Assembly (NCBI GenBank): GCA_002772705.1 | Contig: PFDH01000059.1 | Location: 1 to 7,762, forward strand | Length of the DNA: 7,762 nt | Source: Candidatus Pacebacteria bacterium CG10_big_fil_rev_8_21_14_0_10_44_11 | GTDB lineage: Bacteria > Patescibacteriota > Microgenomatia > UBA1400 > PJMF01 | Reading direction: 5' to 3' | Shown here: in pieces, positions 1-7,097 of the stretch | Layout: each line of letters starts with the position of its first letter | How positions within the stretch are numbered: the first letter of the stretch is position 1 | Notes under the pieces: model-generated | Told to the model about the DNA's origin: nothing | What the model saw: only the letters and a program-made list of their open reading frames with translations | The model's database searches: none | Made by a program: the position numbers and the translations under genes

Positions 1-146
1 TCCCACGGATCAAACCAAGACGCCTGCCCGCTAAAAACATAACCAACCGGGACGTGTTTCAAGGCATACCAGTTGGGATAAAGACTAATAAAAAGAGCAA
101 TAAAGCTAATGATTAGGCTGATGACGATTATCTTAGACTTGGTCAT
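1..146 (-). CDS. N-terminus of a membrane protein (partial, runs off the left edge)
   Basis: An open frame starts with ATG at 146-144 and continues without a stop to the window edge, giving 48 codons. The first residues are basic (MTKSK). A hydrophobic stretch follows at about residues 6-22, which should be a membrane segment or uncleaved signal anchor, and then an apparently exported segment containing the motif GQASWFDPW (residues 40-48). I associate this type of start with large polytopic membrane proteins of Patescibacteria, some of which resemble lipid-linked-sugar glycosyltransferases, but that is recollection and not demonstrated here. It reads in the same direction as argS, 137 bp downstream of it. 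No clear SD precedes the ATG. The reading frame is well supported by composition; the function is unknown. Confidence 0.6.
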   Translation of the reverse strand, partial: MTKSKIIVISLIISFIALFISLYPNWYALKHVPVGYVFSGQASWFDPW

Positions 147-283
147 AGAGCAAGTTAATCCGACTGAGACAAAAATGTGTGATCTGTCGCATTATTTCTG
201 AATTAGGAGAAAATATAATGGGGTCTGACCATTTTGTACTACAATCAGGAGAAATCATAAGAATGGCTTATTGCAAAACTTAA

Positions 284-2062
284 TTACATCTTTTCTGGTG
301 CTTCAATTCCTAAAAGTCCTAGGCCAACCTTTAACGTTTCAGCCACCGCAGCGGTGATCGCCAGACGGCTTTGCTGGATCTGCGAGTTAGTTTCTTTTAA
401 AATTGGTAAATCATGATAAAAAGTACTGAACGTTTTAGCCAAGTCATAAACATAAATGGCAATTTTTGAAGGATCATACTCCTCAGCCGCTGAGAGAATC
501 GCTTCTGGAAAAAGCGCCAGTAATGAAATTAACTTACATTCTGATTCTTGTTTGGCTAAAATGATCGCTTTTTGAAGCTGAAGTGGATCAATTCCTTTTA
601 GCATTGAGGCAGCTCTGACTTGGGCGTATTGAACATACGGAGCGCTGTTGCCTTCCATAGTCAGTATCTTGTCCCAATCAAAAATAATTGTTCGCTTGGG
701 ATCAGCCATTAGATCATTCCATTTTAAAGCGCCAATAGCAATTTGTTTAACTAGCCGCTCTTTTTCTCTAGCATCGGTCACTTGCGTTCTATTTTCCACT
801 AACTTCTTCGTTCTTTCCAAGGCCTCATTGACGAGATCTTCAAGAAAGATCACTCTGCCTTTTCTGGTAGACATTTTACCGTCCGTCAACCGAATTAGAC
901 CAAAATAAACATGTTTACTTTTCTCAGCAATTTTCAAACCCATTTCTTTTAAGACACCAAACAGCTGTTCAAAATAAAATTTTTGATCTTCACCAACCAC
1001 ATAAATCATGGCGTCAAACTTTTGATCACTTCGGTAAAGTGCAGTGGCAATATCCCGGGTCAAATACAGAGTAGCGCCGTCTGATTTTTTAATAATTACT
1101 GTTCTAAGGCCTTGGTCTTCCATGTCAATCACCAATGCCCCCTCACTTTTGGTGACAATGCCACAGTGTTCTAAACGCGCAATGGTTGGTTGCAGCATAT
1201 CCTCATAAAAGCTTTCGCCTTTCACCCAATCAAACTCCACTCCAAAAATGGTATACATCTTTTGAAACTCAAGCATTGACCAGTCAACAATTTCTTGCCA
1301 TTTCGCTCTGGCATTAGGGTCACCGTCTTCTAACCGTTTAAACCAAGCTCTGCCTTCGTTGACAATTTTTGCAGCTTTTTCTTCTGCTTCAGTTTGGGAA
1401 AGTCCCTGGTATATCTCACTTTTGGGATCAGCCGCCTGGTTAATTCTGACATAGAGTTTTTGCAATTCTTCGATTGGATGTTCTTCGATGATCTTTGGAT
1501 CTCCCCAAAGCTCAAGTGCTCGCAACAAATGACCAAACTGCGTTCCCCAATCGCCAAGATGATTATCTTTAGTAATGCGGTGACCTAAATGAGCCAGAAT
1601 TTTTGCCAGTGAGTCACCGATAATTGTTGAGCGCAAGTGACCGACGCTCATCCGCTTAGCAATGTTTGGCGACGACATGTCGATGATAATCTTTTGCTCT
1701 TGATCTTGTTTTTCTTTGCCGTAATCAGCACCCATATCCAAAACATTCTCAACCACATCTTGACCAAACTTTTGAAAGTTTAGCTGCAGATTGAGATACG
1801 GTCCAATCGCCAGAAAAGATTGGACGTAGCCATCTTGTTCTGGCTGCAGTTTGGCTGCTAATTCCTGAGCAATCTCATTGGGTGATTTTTTGAGGGAGAC
1901 GGAAAAAGCAGCACAGTGAAAACCAAAATCACCCTCGATCTGCTCGGGAGTCCGACTGATGATCACTTGATTGACAACCTCTAACGGCAAATCTATTTTT
2001 TGGAGCGCAGTGATTACTTCTTGTTTTAATTGAGCCAGTGGGTAGAGCTTGTGTATCGTCAT
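284..2062 (-). CDS. argS: Arginyl-tRNA synthetase
   Basis: This cytoplasmic class Ia aminoacyl-tRNA synthetase attaches arginine to tRNA-Arg using ATP. At 592 residues it is full length for the family. Residues 1-110 are the N-terminal additional domain that contacts the tRNA D-loop. The catalytic Rossmann domain begins near 125 with SSPNIAKRMSVGHLRST. Its HIGH-equivalent is SVGH (139-142), a Ser-first variant I also recall in lactobacillales-type enzymes. The second ATP-binding loop is KMSTRKG (396-402). The DALR anticodon-binding helical domain starts around 471 with NSAPYVQYAQVRA and ends in the typical LGLLGIEAPEKM tail. The ATG at 2062 is the only sensible start and fits the family N-terminus. 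No SD is visible before it (GTTTTATCAAGACT). A candidate promoter lies about 50 bp upstream, so it is probably transcribed independently of the helicase gene 144 bp before it. The identification is secure. Confidence 0.97.
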   Translation of the reverse strand: MTIHKLYPLAQLKQEVITALQKIDLPLEVVNQVIISRTPEQIEGDFGFHCAAFSVSLKKSPNEIAQELAAKLQPEQDGYVQSFLAIGPYLNLQLNFQKFGQDVVENVLDMGADYGKEKQDQEQKIIIDMSSPNIAKRMSVGHLRSTIIGDSLAKILAHLGHRITKDNHLGDWGTQFGHLLRALELWGDPKIIEEHPIEELQKLYVRINQAADPKSEIYQGLSQTEAEEKAAKIVNEGRAWFKRLEDGDPNARAKWQEIVDWSMLEFQKMYTIFGVEFDWVKGESFYEDMLQPTIARLEHCGIVTKSEGALVIDMEDQGLRTVIIKKSDGATLYLTRDIATALYRSDQKFDAMIYVVGEDQKFYFEQLFGVLKEMGLKIAEKSKHVYFGLIRLTDGKMSTRKGRVIFLEDLVNEALERTKKLVENRTQVTDAREKERLVKQIAIGALKWNDLMADPKRTIIFDWDKILTMEGNSAPYVQYAQVRAASMLKGIDPLQLQKAIILAKQESECKLISLLALFPEAILSAAEEYDPSKIAIYVYDLAKTFSTFYHDLPILKETNSQIQQSRLAITAAVAETLKVGLGLLGIEAPEKM

Positions 2063-2112
2063 AGTCTTGATAAAACTAGCGCAATTCTAACACGATATTG
2101 AGCCGCACTACT

Positions 2113-2143
2113 ATTATAGCCGACAGTTCACAAATTATCTCAA
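2113..2143 (-). promoter_or_regulatory. Candidate sigma-70-type promoter of argS
   Basis: On the minus strand a perfect TATAAT (2118-2113) is preceded by TTGAGA (2143-2138). The spacing is 19 bp, longer than the optimum 17. A transcript would start near 2106, giving a leader of about 44 nt before argS. The good -10 and its location in the helicase-argS gap support the call; the long spacer weakens it. Confidence 0.45.
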
Positions 2144-2206
2144 TCGCATTCTGAGCTGATTCAAGATCACCACAATCAAGGAAATACATCAGACGGTGTG
2201 GCTTAA

Positions 2207-3439
2207 TTATCTAGTAACAAAGGTCAAAGCTTTGCCAACTTTTCCGGCGCGACCAGTGCGACCAATTCGGTGCACATAGTCTTCGTAGGACATCGGTTCA
2301 TCAAAGTTGATGACGTGAGTCACGCCCTCAATATCAATTCCTCTAGAAGCAACGTCAGTAGCAAGTAAAGCTTGGACTCTGCCTTGTTTGAAATCTTGCA
2401 GAGAACGTTGTCTGGCACTTTGACTTTTGTTGCCGTGAATCGATCTGACCTGAATGCCACGTTCAAACAGTTGCTGTTCCAGTTTATTGATGCCGTGTTT
2501 AGTGCGACCAAAGACTAGAACTTTTTCAAACTCCACTTGTTTCAGGAAGTTATGCAGCACGTCAACTTTGTTTTCGCCATGAGAAATTCTGACCATTTCT
2601 TGCTCAACATGAGTAGCAGTTTCTCGTTGCTTAACACTAATCCTAACTGGATCAGTCAAAAACTGGCGCATAATCTGTTCGCAGTCTTTATTCATGGTGG
2701 CGCTAAAGAAAGCCGCCTGACGCTCGGCTGGCAACTTTGAGATCAAGAACATGATATCTGGTCTAAAGCCGATATCTAACATCCGGTCAACTTCGTCTAA
2801 GACAATATTAGAAAACAGGGCGGTTTTGAACGCGCCTCGGTTAATTAAGTCTTTCAATCTGCCTGGTGTACCAATCACAAAGTGAGGATTTTTGCGCAAC
2901 TTGTCCATTTGCGTGGCAATGTTTGCGCCCCCAATACAGAGGGTGACACCTAAAGGTAGACCATTGGCAAAAGCGGTGAACTCTTCAAAAATTTGTAATG
3001 CCAGTTCTCTGGTTGGCGCCAAAATCAAGACACCTTGCTTTGGATTGGCCATCACCTTCTCTATTAACGGCAATAAGAAAGCCGCAGTTTTGCCGGTGCC
3101 AGTGTTGGCAATACCGACCACGTCTCTACCTGCCATCATTGGAGGAATCGCTTGATCTTGAATGGGAGTTGGGGTAGTGTAACCACGTTTAACAACATTG
3201 GCTAAAACTTGATCTGACAAACCAAAATCAGCAAAAGCGTGCTCGGGCACGAACTCCACTTCTTGGAGAGGCTGAATAGCGGCACTAACGTAGTAAGCCA
3301 CGTTAATACTTGGCCGCTGTGGGCGGCGCTGATTGGAGAAACGTTGATTGGAGAAGTGCGAAGATCGGTTAGAGTGGTTAGCATTATTTGAACCACTTGA
3401 ATTATACGAACGGCCACGTCCCCTATTTGAATAGGACAT
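2207..3439 (-). CDS. DEAD-box ATP-dependent RNA helicase (RhlE-like)
   Basis: The product is a two-domain superfamily 2 RNA helicase, expected to unwind short RNA duplexes in ribosome assembly, mRNA decay or cold adaptation. Residues 1-45 are a low-complexity tail rich in Ser, Asn, Arg and Gly, probably RNA-binding. The core follows in order: Q motif with F72 and TPIQDQAIP (91-99), motif I ANTGTGKT (111-118), Ia PTRELALQ (142-149), Ib TPGR (191-194), motif II DEVD (215-218), motif III SAT (246-248), motif IV VLVFGRT (307-313), motif V TDVASRGIDI (361-370) and motif VI HRIGRTGR (390-397). Motif II is DEVD instead of DEAD; the catalytic Asp and Glu are kept. The protein ends only 13 residues after motif VI, so it lacks the C-terminal extension many relatives carry. 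The start ATG at 3439 has an AAGGA SD at 3450-3446. It has its own promoter and a leader of about 79 nt. Confidence 0.95.
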   Translation of the reverse strand: MSYSNRGRGRSYNSSGSNNANHSNRSSHFSNQRFSNQRRPQRPSINVAYYVSAAIQPLQEVEFVPEHAFADFGLSDQVLANVVKRGYTTPTPIQDQAIPPMMAGRDVVGIANTGTGKTAAFLLPLIEKVMANPKQGVLILAPTRELALQIFEEFTAFANGLPLGVTLCIGGANIATQMDKLRKNPHFVIGTPGRLKDLINRGAFKTALFSNIVLDEVDRMLDIGFRPDIMFLISKLPAERQAAFFSATMNKDCEQIMRQFLTDPVRISVKQRETATHVEQEMVRISHGENKVDVLHNFLKQVEFEKVLVFGRTKHGINKLEQQLFERGIQVRSIHGNKSQSARQRSLQDFKQGRVQALLATDVASRGIDIEGVTHVINFDEPMSYEDYVHRIGRTGRAGKVGKALTFVTR

Positions 3440-3445
3440 CTTTTT

Positions 3446-3450
3446 TCCTT
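3446..3450 (-). promoter_or_regulatory. Ribosome binding site of the helicase gene
   Basis: AAGGA on the minus strand lies 6 nt before the ATG at 3439, an ordinary SD spacing. It supports this start over any upstream alternative. Confidence 0.6.
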
Positions 3451-3524
3451 TTACCTTTATTGTTTACTGCGGAGAGAATCACATCTTCCGCCATGTAGTG
3501 GGGAATTTCAAACCGAAGACTGTC

Positions 3525-3552
3525 AGTATAGCAGATTTATCTTATAAGTCAA
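3525..3552 (-). promoter_or_regulatory. Strong extended -10 promoter of the helicase gene
   Basis: On the minus strand TTGACT (3552-3547) is followed after 16 bp by TATACT (3530-3525). The -10 is preceded directly by TGC, making an extended -10. The -35 covers the TGA stop codon (3551-3549) of the upstream glycosyltransferase gene, so the promoter starts within the end of the preceding operon. Initiation is expected near 3518, giving a leader of about 79 nt before the helicase ATG. The match to sigma-70 consensus is the best in the window. Confidence 0.65.
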
Positions 3553-5108
3553 AATTTTGGGTACTGCCAGTACATGCTTTTCCTAACCTGAACCGGAGCT
3601 CTCTCCTCAAGTGGTTTGAGCTTGAGAATCAACAGATCATAATGGCCAGCAGACTTGTCCTGATAGACTACTGTTTCCAGATTTTCTTGATAGTACTGAG
3701 TGAGGGTATTATTCGGCACCATTGAAACTACCGCATAGTTAACATCACTTAAAATGGTGTTATAGATAGCTGGATCGAGCGGCTCGTTGTTTGGGGTGTT
3801 GGGTGATTCGCGCAGCTGAAGGTCAGAACGGTGTTGGTGTAGGTAAAAATAGGGATCAGGAAAAATAGACAGCAACACCTTTTCTCCCTCTGGTAAATGG
3901 TCTGAAATGGCCTGGCCATACTCTTCATAGGTTTGAGTTTTAAGGACGATTTGGTTGATAGAGTTGAGGTAAATCATCAAATTTACAGCTATCAGTAAGA
4001 CAAATACCAAGCCAGCATAATAGATCTTTCGCAGCCAGAACCATTCCAAATTTAAGAGTAGAAAGACCGAGCCAAGCAGAGGAAGGTACACCAGATACCA
4101 CATTTCTTTCATCAAGACAGGAAAGATCAGCGTTGAAAGAGCCAGAAGAAATAAAAACCGATTGGTTTGTTTTTTTAACAATCCCTGCTCCAACATTCGA
4201 ATGATATAGAAAGAGTTTGAAAAAAGGTATGTCAGTAGGAGGACGCGTTTTAAAGGTAGCTCACGAATACTTCTGAGCATAAAATAATTAATATATTCTT
4301 TCCGATGCATCTGGACCACATTTTGGGCCAAAAAAGCATCAAAATGACCAATAAAGGTTGTTGCCCAAGTTGCTAGTCCAATTAGTGTTGGTACGCCAAA
4401 TAATAACCATGAGGTAATTCTTGAGCGAACGTTAGGATAGTGAGCAAATAAAATACTAATGCCAATCGGTAGCACAAAAATAAAACCAGTTGGATGTGTT
4501 AATAAGCTAAGCGTTGCAAAAATCCCTGTCCAAACATTGGTCAAAAACGTGGGTTTTTTTAGCCACTGCCAGTGAAAGATGACTGCAACTAAACCAAAGA
4601 CAATGCAGAGCAACTCCATTCTGGCAATGATTGAACCATCTTGCAGATAAGGATCAGTAATTAGGAGTGCAATCACTCCCACTACGGAATAGGAATAGCT
4701 CAACTTGGTTCGAACAAATAGGTACATCAATCCAAGCACCATCGCCCCACACAGCACTGAAAACATTCGTCCAACGACAATGGTTTCGCCAAAGATCATG
4801 TATAGCAGCGCGATGAAATAGAAATATAACGGTGGATACCAAAACGCCTGCTGATCAAGTTGAGGGATGAAGTCTCTGAAAAGGAGTGAAGTGAGGCCCT
4901 GTCCGTGGATTAGGCGGGTGACCATCTCAAAATAAATTGCCTCATCATTACTAAATGGGAACTTGGTTGTTAAAAAAAGCAGAGAAAAGAATATAAACGT
5001 CAGGATCAGACAGGTAACAAGTACCAATGGCTTTGGCAATGAAAAGTCCATTTCTAGTTTGAGCGGTTTGTCACTTTTTTCAGTTGCCACAACTACACCC
5101 AGACGCAT
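3549..5108 (-). CDS. Polytopic GT39/PMT-like glycosyltransferase (GT-C fold)
   Basis: The product is an integral membrane glycosyltransferase of the PMT/ArnT type, expected to take sugar from a polyprenyl-phosphate carrier on the outer membrane face and pass it to a protein, lipid or glycan acceptor. Of 519 residues, about 27-381 form roughly ten to twelve hydrophobic segments. After the first (27-48) comes the exported loop with NDEAIYFE (54-61). D55-E56 is the acidic pair typical of GT-C catalytic loops. YPPLYFYF (91-98) and THPTGF (204-209) are also typical of the family. Residues 385-519 form a hydrophilic C-terminal domain I do not recognise. The called ATG at 5108 overlaps the GT2 gene by 29 bp and has no SD; Met20 (ATG at 5051) is an alternative start just before the first membrane segment. 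The adjacent polyprenyl-phosphate-mannose synthase homologue is the expected donor-maker. The acceptor cannot be inferred. Confidence 0.85.
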   Translation of the reverse strand: MRLGVVVATEKSDKPLKLEMDFSLPKPLVLVTCLILTFIFFSLLFLTTKFPFSNDEAIYFEMVTRLIHGQGLTSLLFRDFIPQLDQQAFWYPPLYFYFIALLYMIFGETIVVGRMFSVLCGAMVLGLMYLFVRTKLSYSYSVVGVIALLITDPYLQDGSIIARMELLCIVFGLVAVIFHWQWLKKPTFLTNVWTGIFATLSLLTHPTGFIFVLPIGISILFAHYPNVRSRITSWLLFGVPTLIGLATWATTFIGHFDAFLAQNVVQMHRKEYINYFMLRSIRELPLKRVLLLTYLFSNSFYIIRMLEQGLLKKQTNRFLFLLALSTLIFPVLMKEMWYLVYLPLLGSVFLLLNLEWFWLRKIYYAGLVFVLLIAVNLMIYLNSINQIVLKTQTYEEYGQAISDHLPEGEKVLLSIFPDPYFYLHQHRSDLQLRESPNTPNNEPLDPAIYNTILSDVNYAVVSMVPNNTLTQYYQENLETVVYQDKSAGHYDLLILKLKPLEERAPVQVRKSMYWQYPKF

Positions 5109-5814
5109 ACATTTGGCTAATTGCTTTTAATTCCGCCAAATTTTTTACTACTTCTTGCCAATTAGTGTTCGAGCTGCCCAATTTCCGGTTGGGAAATACT
5201 GAGGGTAGTTCACAAAAAATAAAGTGGTGCCGATGTAAGATTAAGGCGCTTTCAGACAAAACCAAATAACTAGAACAAAGGAAGTGATGCTTAAGCAGTG
5301 TTTGTAAAGCCTGCTTTGAATAAGCCCGATAGCCATTGGTATTATCTTTGAGTGGCAGCCTAAGAACAAAGCGAATTAACCAATTTGCGCATCTGCTAAA
5401 AATCCGACGTGTGATTGACCAATTCTCTGTTCTACCACCCTTGACATATCGGGAGGCCAATGCAACTTGGTTTTGTCCCACTTTCTCTATCAGAAGTGGC
5501 AATTCTTCTGGCCGATGAGAAAAGTCAGCATCCATTTCAATGATAACATCAGCAACATTTTCTTTCACAATCTGTTGAAAGCCGTGTAAAACAGCGGCCC
5601 CGCGGCCATTCTTCTTTTTGTTAGTAATCAGCTTAACTCTCTGGTCTTTAGCAGCTAATTTTGACACGCTCTTGCCGGTGCCGTCAGGTGACTGATCATC
5701 AACCACAATTACTGTTGAATCAGCAACAACTGCCCGAATAGCCTTAATCAGGACAACAATATTTTCATTTTCATTGTAGGTAGGAATGACGATTGCTACC
5801 CGCTGTTTTTTCAT
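5080..5814 (-). CDS. GT2 glycosyltransferase, polyprenol-phosphate mannose synthase type
   Basis: This family transfers a sugar, usually mannose from GDP-mannose, to polyprenyl phosphate at the cytoplasmic membrane face. In the 244 residues the GT-A motifs appear in order: IPTYNE (10-15), VVDDQSPDGT (37-46), NGRGAAVLHGF (69-79), the metal- and nucleotide-binding EMDADFSHRPEELP (93-106), ASRYVKGG (120-127) and DNTNGYRAYSKQAL (157-170). DADFSHRPEE and the NGYRAY block are hallmarks of the DPM1/Ppm1 subgroup. No membrane helices are present, as in soluble, peripheral DPM1 types. The start ATG at 5814 has an AGAGG SD that overlaps the stop codon of the preceding gene, only 9 bp away, and the 3' end overlaps the PMT-like gene. 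Translational coupling within one operon is therefore likely. The exact sugar is inferred from the family; glucose-phosphate-polyprenol synthesis is the alternative. Confidence 0.9.
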   Translation of the reverse strand: MKKQRVAIVIPTYNENENIVVLIKAIRAVVADSTVIVVDDQSPDGTGKSVSKLAAKDQRVKLITNKKKNGRGAAVLHGFQQIVKENVADVIIEMDADFSHRPEELPLLIEKVGQNQVALASRYVKGGRTENWSITRRIFSRCANWLIRFVLRLPLKDNTNGYRAYSKQALQTLLKHHFLCSSYLVLSESALILHRHHFIFCELPSVFPNRKLGSSNTNWQEVVKNLAELKAISQMYASGCSCGN

Positions 5815-5820
5815 TTTTCA

Positions 5821-5825
5821 CCTCT
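5821..5825 (-). promoter_or_regulatory. Ribosome binding site of the GT2 gene
   Basis: AGAGG on the minus strand, 6 nt before the ATG at 5814, fixes that start. It shares bases with the TAG stop codon (5826-5824) of the DegT-family gene, so ribosomes finishing that gene reach the next start directly. It is the clearest SD in the cluster. Confidence 0.7.
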
Positions 5826-7038
5826 ATCTGGCGAACTGTAAACCTAGCCGATTTAACGCACTGGTAAGTTGATTAACAAAGTAATCCATGTCCTTTTTAG
5901 TCAAATCTTGGTGACAACCAACATAAAAACCGGCCTGAGTACAGTAGTTGCCAATCGGAAAATCTGTCGGATTTAGATTCAAAGAGTCATACGCAGGCTG
6001 GCCGAGAATTGGTAGAAAGGGACGGGTTTCAATGCCAGCCTTTTCAAGTTGATTGATGACTTGATTCAACTGAATATGACATTTTTTAAGCGCTTTCCTG
6101 GTCAAAAGTAGTGGGTAAACCAAATATACGTGATCTTCAGTAGAATCGAGCTGTGGCAGTTGTAGTAAATCACTTAAGTGTTTGAGCTTTTTATTCAAAT
6201 AGCGAACATTGGCAACTCGCTTCTTAATAATTTTGTCTAGGGCGTTGAGTTGTGATACCGCTACAGCTGCTTCAAGTTCTGACAACCGATAACTAAAACC
6301 AACGTGATTAAACAAAAATCTTTTTTGAACCAACTTTTCTAGGGCAGGCTTTGACAGATTGTTATCATCATCAATCGAAATGTAGGCTGAATCCCGACCA
6401 TGATTAATCAAACTGCGCATTAGCTCAGCCAATTGATGGTCTGACGTAGTGATAACACCACCTATGCCAGTAGTTAAAATGTGAGCTGAGTTGGTAGAAA
6501 AGGCGGCAGCAACCCCCCAACTACCAACGCTTTTACCCTGACTTTTTGCGGCAATTGTTTCACAGGCATCCTCAATAATTTCTAAGTGATAGTTGTTGGC
6601 AACTTGTTGAATAGACAACATATCAACCGGCTTGCCAAAGAGATGGACAGGCAGGATTGCTTTAGATTTAGCCGTAATTTTGTCTGAGATCAAGTTGGGG
6701 TCGAGGTTGTACGTCGATTCTAAAATATCAATAAAAACCGGCCTGAGTCCAGATTGCAACACCGCGTTGATCGTAGCGACAAAGGTAACGATTGGCACGA
6801 GAACTTCATCACCATCGCGCCAACCATGCTTAATTTTTAAAGCAGTCAAAATTGTGTGAAGCGCTGCCGTGCCACTGCTGCAAACAATTGCCTCTTTTGT
6901 GTGATGCAACCTGGCAAAACGTGTTTCTAGATCCTGACAAAAAGGGCCGTAACTGAGTCTGGCTGTTTTAAGCACTTTTCTAACATTCTTGTGAGTATCA
7001 GAAGAGATAAAAATGGTGCCTAAACTATAGTTTGACAT
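5824..7038 (-). CDS. DegT/DnrJ/EryC1-family PLP protein with His in place of the catalytic Lys
   Basis: This is a fold-type I PLP protein of the sugar aminotransferase family, 404 residues, full length. Landmarks are SYGPFCQDLE (29-38), the phosphate-binding SSGTAAL (54-60), VPIVTFVATINAV (81-93), IIEDACE (154-160) with D157 as the expected partner of the PLP pyridine nitrogen, VGSWGVAAAFS (171-181), and NHGRD (212-216). The block that normally carries the Schiff-base lysine (K-x5-EGG) reads AHILTTGIGG (185-194), placing H186 at the lysine position. Histidine there is known in ColD and RfbH/E1, which are 3-dehydratases and not aminotransferases. I recall a wider uncharacterised subgroup with the same AH block and an NHGRD...SIDDD segment. 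Function is therefore uncertain: a nucleotide-sugar dehydratase or another PLP/PMP reaction is more likely than transamination. It heads the glycosyltransferase operon. The ATG at 7038 has no SD and no in-frame alternative lies upstream. Confidence 0.88.
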   Translation of the reverse strand: MSNYSLGTIFISSDTHKNVRKVLKTARLSYGPFCQDLETRFARLHHTKEAIVCSSGTAALHTILTALKIKHGWRDGDEVLVPIVTFVATINAVLQSGLRPVFIDILESTYNLDPNLISDKITAKSKAILPVHLFGKPVDMLSIQQVANNYHLEIIEDACETIAAKSQGKSVGSWGVAAAFSTNSAHILTTGIGGVITTSDHQLAELMRSLINHGRDSAYISIDDDNNLSKPALEKLVQKRFLFNHVGFSYRLSELEAAVAVSQLNALDKIIKKRVANVRYLNKKLKHLSDLLQLPQLDSTEDHVYLVYPLLLTRKALKKCHIQLNQVINQLEKAGIETRPFLPILGQPAYDSLNLNPTDFPIGNYCTQAGFYVGCHQDLTKKDMDYFVNQLTSALNRLGLQFAR

Positions 7039-7060
7039 ATGGCTTGAGGGGAATAGGGCG

Positions 7061-7089
7061 ATTGTAGCAAAAGCAAAAATGCCAGTATA
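7061..7089 (-). promoter_or_regulatory. Candidate promoter elements of the glycan operon
   Basis: Two -10-like hexamers lie upstream of the DegT-family ATG on the minus strand: TATACT (7089-7084), and TACAAT (7066-7061) preceded by TGC as in an extended -10. Neither has a convincing -35 at 16-18 bp. Starts would give a leader of about 39 nt or about 15 nt. The shorter one would fit the lack of an SD, as for near-leaderless translation. The choice between them cannot be made from sequence. Confidence 0.3.
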
Positions 7090-7097
7090 TAGGCAAA

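Noticed and set aside
131..142. HIGH motif of ArgRS lacking its first His (SVGH at residues 139-142; numbering is protein residues of the argS product)
   Set aside because: Not a defect: Ser-x-Gly-His is a variant I recall in other bacterial ArgRS enzymes, followed by the same LRST segment, and the KMSTRKG loop is intact.
257..271. ATAAG-AATGG-CTTAT inverted repeat just after the argS stop, considered as a terminator
   Set aside because: The stem is only 5 bp and AT-rich, and no T tract follows in the argS direction.
2076..2204. Open frame continuing past the helicase stop in another reading frame, considered as a frameshifted C-terminus
   Set aside because: Its translation does not resemble the C-terminal part of RhlE/CshA helicases, and the helicase motif VI is complete with an ordinary FVT ending. 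The argS promoter elements also lie here.
2892..3155. Plus-strand open frames inside the helicase, argS, PMT-like, GT2 and DegT genes
   Set aside because: Each lies entirely opposite a conserved protein domain, lacks an SD and family motifs, and is explained as a shadow of the real gene.
5080..5108. Alternative genetic code with TGA read as an amino acid, suggested by the GT2/PMT overlap
   Set aside because: Reading through the GT2 TGA meets a second TGA three codons later, and the other genes end normally with no internal TGA, so the standard code suffices.
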